64,000 nucleotides of DNA from Streptomyces coelicoflavus (GTDB taxonomy: Bacteria > Actinomycetota > Actinomycetes > Streptomycetales > Streptomycetaceae), in NCBI RefSeq assembly GCF_003112555.1, contig NZ_BEWB01000003.1:124001-188000 (forward strand). Reading direction: 5' to 3'. The notes beneath the pieces were generated by a model, which saw only the letters and a list, made by a program, of their open reading frames with translations, did no database searches and was not told the DNA's origin. Shown piece after piece: positions 61,495-64,000 of the stretch. Made by a program: the position numbers and the translations under genes. Within the stretch, counting starts at the first letter, position 1, and each line of letters begins with the position of its first letter.

Positions 61495-63183
61495 TCAGTA
61501 CGGTGCTTCCCACAGCACCGTCGTACCGGCGCCGTCCGCTCCGATGCCCGGCCCGAGCCGGCTGGTGCCGCCCACGCTCTCGGCACGGCGCTCCAGGTTG
61601 TGCAGGCCGCTGCGCCGGCCGCCCGCCGGAATGCCGACCCCGTCGTCCGCGACGGTCAGGCGGACGCCCGGCCTGCCGTCCCGCAGGACCGCCGTGGCGT
61701 CCACGGCCACCTCGATCCGGCTCGCGTGGGCGTGCCGGAAGGCGTTGGACAGGGTTTCGCGCAGCGCGGCGATGAGGTTCTTGCCGGTCAGGTCGCCGAC
61801 GGCGGTGTCGACCGGGCCGACGAAGCGGTGGGAGGGCGTGAAGCCCAGCGGTACGGCGGCCATGGTGATCTCGCGCAGCACCCGGGTGCGCAGCCCTGCG
61901 GGCTCCTCGGCCGGCTGCTGGAGCGCGAAGATCGCCGAGCGGATCTCCTGGATGGTGACGTCGAGTTCGTCGACGGCCCCACCGACCCCTTCACGCACTT
62001 CCGGGACGGCCGACCTGCGCTGGGCGCTCTCCAGCATCATCCCCGTCGCGAACAGCCGCTGGATGACGAGGTCGTGCAGGTCCCGGGCGATCCGGTCGCG
62101 GTCCTCGTACACGGCGAGCCGTTCCCGGTCGCGCTGGGCCTCGGCCATCGTGAGCGCCAGCGCCGCCTGCGAGGCGAACCGGTCGCCGAGCGCACGCTCC
62201 GTCCGGGTGAACGGGCGCTCCCCACGGGCGCGGGGCATGACGAGGCTCCCGAGGACCTTCCCGTCCCGGCACAGCGGCACCAGCATGACCGGCCCGTAGG
62301 AGCGCGCCGGTCCGGCATCCAGACGGGGGTCGGTGGCGGCGTCGTCCACGAACACCGGCCGCCCGGCGAGCAGTTCCGCCACGATGCCGTTCTCCGGCGG
62401 GATGATCTCGCCGAGGGCGTTCGAGGGGTGCGGGGCGTCGACGGCCACGATCTCCAGTCCGCCCCCGTCGGCCGGCAGCAGCACGATGCCCGCGGCCGCC
62501 CCGGAGAGACGGCGGGCCTGCTCGGCGACGATCTGCAGGGCGTCGTCGGTGTCGCCGCCCGCCAGCAGGGCGGTGGTGACGGCGACCGATCCGTCGATCC
62601 AGCGCTCCCGCTGCTGAGCGGCCTCGTGCAGTCGCGCGTTGCCGATGGCGATACCGGCCTCCGTGGCCAGGACCCGGACCATGGCGAGGTCGTAGTCGTT
62701 GAAGGGCCGGCCCGCGTGCTTGTCGGTCAGGTAGAGGTTGCCGAAGATCTCGCCCTGCACCCGGATGGGGACGCCCAGGAAGCTGCGCATCGGCGGGTGG
62801 TGCTCGGGAAATCCGCACGAGCGCGGGTCCTGGGTCAGGTCGGTCAGCCGGACCGGCCCGGGGTCGCTGATGAGCGCGCCGAGCACACCTTTGCGGCCGT
62901 CGGGAAGGTGACCGACGCGCCGGGCGGTCGCCTCGTCGAGGCCGTGGTGCACGAAGTCGGCGAGGCCGTCCCCGTCCTCGTCGACGACGCCGATGGCCGC
63001 GTACCGGGCGTGAGCCAGATCGGCGGCCGTCTCGCAGATCCGGTGCAGCGTGGCGTGCAGCTCCAGTCCGCTGCCGACGGACCGCATCGCGTCCAGCAGC
63101 TTCGGCACCCGCGCCAGGAGTTCGGCCGACGCCGAGGCCTCCGCAGGGGACGGCAGGGAGCCAGGAGACGGTACTGGGGCCAT
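61495..63183 (-). CDS. DevS/DosT-like GAF-GAF sensor histidine kinase (HisKA_3)
   Basis: 562 aa, cytosolic. GAF-A (about 40-185) contains FPEHHPPMRSFLGVPIRVQG, in which the His before PPM matches the haem-ligand position I recall for mycobacterial DevS/DosT. GAF-B is about 205-355. DHp has DRIARDLHDLVIQRLFATGM with the phospho-His; HATPase motifs are ALRETLSNAFRHAHA and LTVADDGVGIP. A redox or gas sensor for a NarL-type regulator that is not adjacent. It lies just upstream of, and on the same strand as, the CydC/CydD-type gene, suggesting control of cytochrome bd under low oxygen. Confidence 0.92.
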   Translation of the reverse strand: MAPVPSPGSLPSPAEASASAELLARVPKLLDAMRSVGSGLELHATLHRICETAADLAHARYAAIGVVDEDGDGLADFVHHGLDEATARRVGHLPDGRKGVLGALISDPGPVRLTDLTQDPRSCGFPEHHPPMRSFLGVPIRVQGEIFGNLYLTDKHAGRPFNDYDLAMVRVLATEAGIAIGNARLHEAAQQRERWIDGSVAVTTALLAGGDTDDALQIVAEQARRLSGAAAGIVLLPADGGGLEIVAVDAPHPSNALGEIIPPENGIVAELLAGRPVFVDDAATDPRLDAGPARSYGPVMLVPLCRDGKVLGSLVMPRARGERPFTRTERALGDRFASQAALALTMAEAQRDRERLAVYEDRDRIARDLHDLVIQRLFATGMMLESAQRRSAVPEVREGVGGAVDELDVTIQEIRSAIFALQQPAEEPAGLRTRVLREITMAAVPLGFTPSHRFVGPVDTAVGDLTGKNLIAALRETLSNAFRHAHASRIEVAVDATAVLRDGRPGVRLTVADDGVGIPAGGRRSGLHNLERRAESVGGTSRLGPGIGADGAGTTVLWEAPY

Positions 63184-63261
63184 GCCCCGAGCCTAATGAG
63201 ACCTCTTTGTCCGGGAAAGTCGGATTGCAGGATTCTTTGAAACCGTGATCTGGACGACCGC

Positions 63262-64000
63262 TCAGCGCGCTGTGACCAGCAGCTCCGCCGACGCTTCCCG
63301 CCCGGCCATCTCCCGCAGCGGTCCCGGCACGGCCACCAGCTCGGCGTACGTGCCCCGCTGTGCGACCCGGCCCCGGTCCAGGACGATCACCTCGTCCACG
63401 GCCCGCAGCCCTGCCAGCCGGTGCGTGATCAACAGGGTCGTACGGCCCTCGGTGGCGGCCAGCAGGTCGGCGGTGAGCGCGTCGGCGGTCGGCAGGTCGA
63501 GGTGCTCGGCGGGCTCGTCGAGCACCAGGACGGGGAAGTCGGCGAGCAGCGCCCGGGCCAGGGCCAGCCGCTGACGCTGGCCACCGGACAGCCGGGCCCC
63601 GTGCTCACCGACCAGCGTGTCCAGGCCGTCGGGCAGGCTGTCGGCCCACTCCAGCAGCCGGGCCCGCGCCAGTGCGTCGCGCAGCTCGCTCTCGGTGGCG
63701 TCCTTCCTGGCCAGGAACAGGTTCTCGCGGACCGAGCTGTCGAAGAGGTGGGCGTCCTGGGCACACAGCCCGACGAGCCGCCGTACGTCGTCGCCGGCCA
63801 GGGCGTAGGCGTCGACACCGGCCAGCGTGTAGGAGCCCGCGTCCGAGTCGAGGAAGCGCAGCAGCACCTGGGCCAGCGTCGTCTTGCCGGACCCGGACGG
63901 TCCGACCACAGCGACGCGGTGTCCCTTCGCCAGCGTCAGGTCCAGCCCCGCCAGCGCGTCCCTGTCCTGGCCGGAGTGGCGCGCGGACAGTCCCTCGAGA
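63262..64000 (-). CDS. cydCD: CydC/CydD-type thiol reductant ABC exporter, C-terminal ATPase domain (5' end beyond right edge)
   Basis: The last roughly 245 residues of a type-I ABC exporter. Walker A VVGPSGSGKTTLAQVLL, signature RLSGGQRQRLALARAL, Walker B PVLVLDEPAEHLDLPTADAL (DEPAEHLD is typical of CydC), H-loop LLITHRLAGL. In Streptomyces CydC and CydD are usually fused in one protein; only the CydC-like end is visible. It exports cysteine or glutathione-type thiols needed to assemble cytochrome bd. Confidence 0.9.
   Translation of the reverse strand, partial: LEGLSARHSGQDRDALAGLDLTLAKGHRVAVVGPSGSGKTTLAQVLLRFLDSDAGSYTLAGVDAYALAGDDVRRLVGLCAQDAHLFDSSVRENLFLARKDATESELRDALARARLLEWADSLPDGLDTLVGEHGARLSGGQRQRLALARALLADFPVLVLDEPAEHLDLPTADALTADLLAATEGRTTLLITHRLAGLRAVDEVIVLDRGRVAQRGTYAELVAVPGPLREMAGREASAELLVTAR

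Overview
The window is a high-GC (about 72-73%) actinobacterial chromosome segment, clearly Streptomyces. Signs of this are the strong third-position GC, frequent GTG starts, GTGA/ATGA stop-start overlaps, a subtilisin-inhibitor-family (SSI) gene, a DmdR2-like iron regulator and the oriC-proximal serS/pheA/DtpA-copper block. From memory the gene order is collinear with the core region of S. coelicolor between about SCO3947 (cydCD, right edge) and SCO4024 (left edge). This is ordinary core chromosome: I see no integrase, phage, IS transposase, CRISPR array or biosynthetic cluster.

Layout. 1-7.5 kb: an MFS exporter gene broken by a 31-bp palindromic insertion, behind a 33-bp perfect operator palindrome; then a minus-strand operon of OmpR-type regulator, sensor kinase, GT2/GtrA glycosyltransferase and GT39-like membrane glycosyltransferase. 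7.6-15.4 kb: divergent GntR regulator and PEBP-dmdR2 pair, amidohydrolase, DUF2797 protein, HxlR regulator, class B penicillin-binding protein, DUF6010 membrane protein, tRNA-Arg(ACG), tRNA-Ser(GCT) and an SSI-type protease inhibitor. 15.6-25 kb: a giant degenerate PAS-hybrid kinase with a roughly 660-residue disordered linker, a TetR/MFS efflux pair with two matched operators, an acyl-CoA ligase behind an 18-bp palindrome, a SigE-family ECF sigma factor and a small Asn/Gln-rich secreted protein. 25.4-37 kb: two small primase-polymerase-domain proteins (one with intact, one with degraded catalytic residues), lipoprotein, tRNA-Ser(TGA), TetR/quinone-oxidoreductase pair, HtrA protease, GDPD, two RsbW-type ATPases (one at 40.5 kb), a SEC-C/DUF5926 protein and two tandem-repeat tracts. 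37-48.7 kb: a tiny ORF coupled to a SpoIIE-type phosphatase, Xaa-Pro aminopeptidase, then the extracellular copper operon (membrane protein, YcnI, Sco, PCuAC/ECuC, CopC-CopD fusion, DtpA peroxidase), then pheA. 48.7-64 kb: a cluster of DnaA boxes ahead of serS, HAD phosphatase, a four-gene ABC-2 exporter operon, an alpha/beta-hydrolase-SDR fusion, kptA, a perfect parS site, LLM oxidoreductase, second HAD phosphatase, M23 peptidase, DevS-like GAF kinase and the truncated 3' end of a CydC/CydD-type transporter.

How it works together. The clearest functional module is copper handling outside the membrane: YcnI, Sco, ECuC and CopCD feed the Tat-exported DyP peroxidase DtpA, known in S. lividans to be needed for GlxA maturation and hyphal-tip glycan synthesis. 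The DevS-like kinase beside cydCD suggests redox control of cytochrome bd. Chromosome-organisation sites (a perfect parS, a one-mismatch parS inside dtpA, two DnaA-box groups) fit a position near oriC. The strongest candidates for new biology are the pseudo-hybrid kinase, the DnaA-box cluster, the pair of stand-alone primase-polymerase-like proteins, the small secreted Asn/Gln-rich protein, the small ORF coupled to an apparently metal-site-deficient SpoIIE phosphatase, and the 28-bp tandem array that begins inside the GDPD stop codon.
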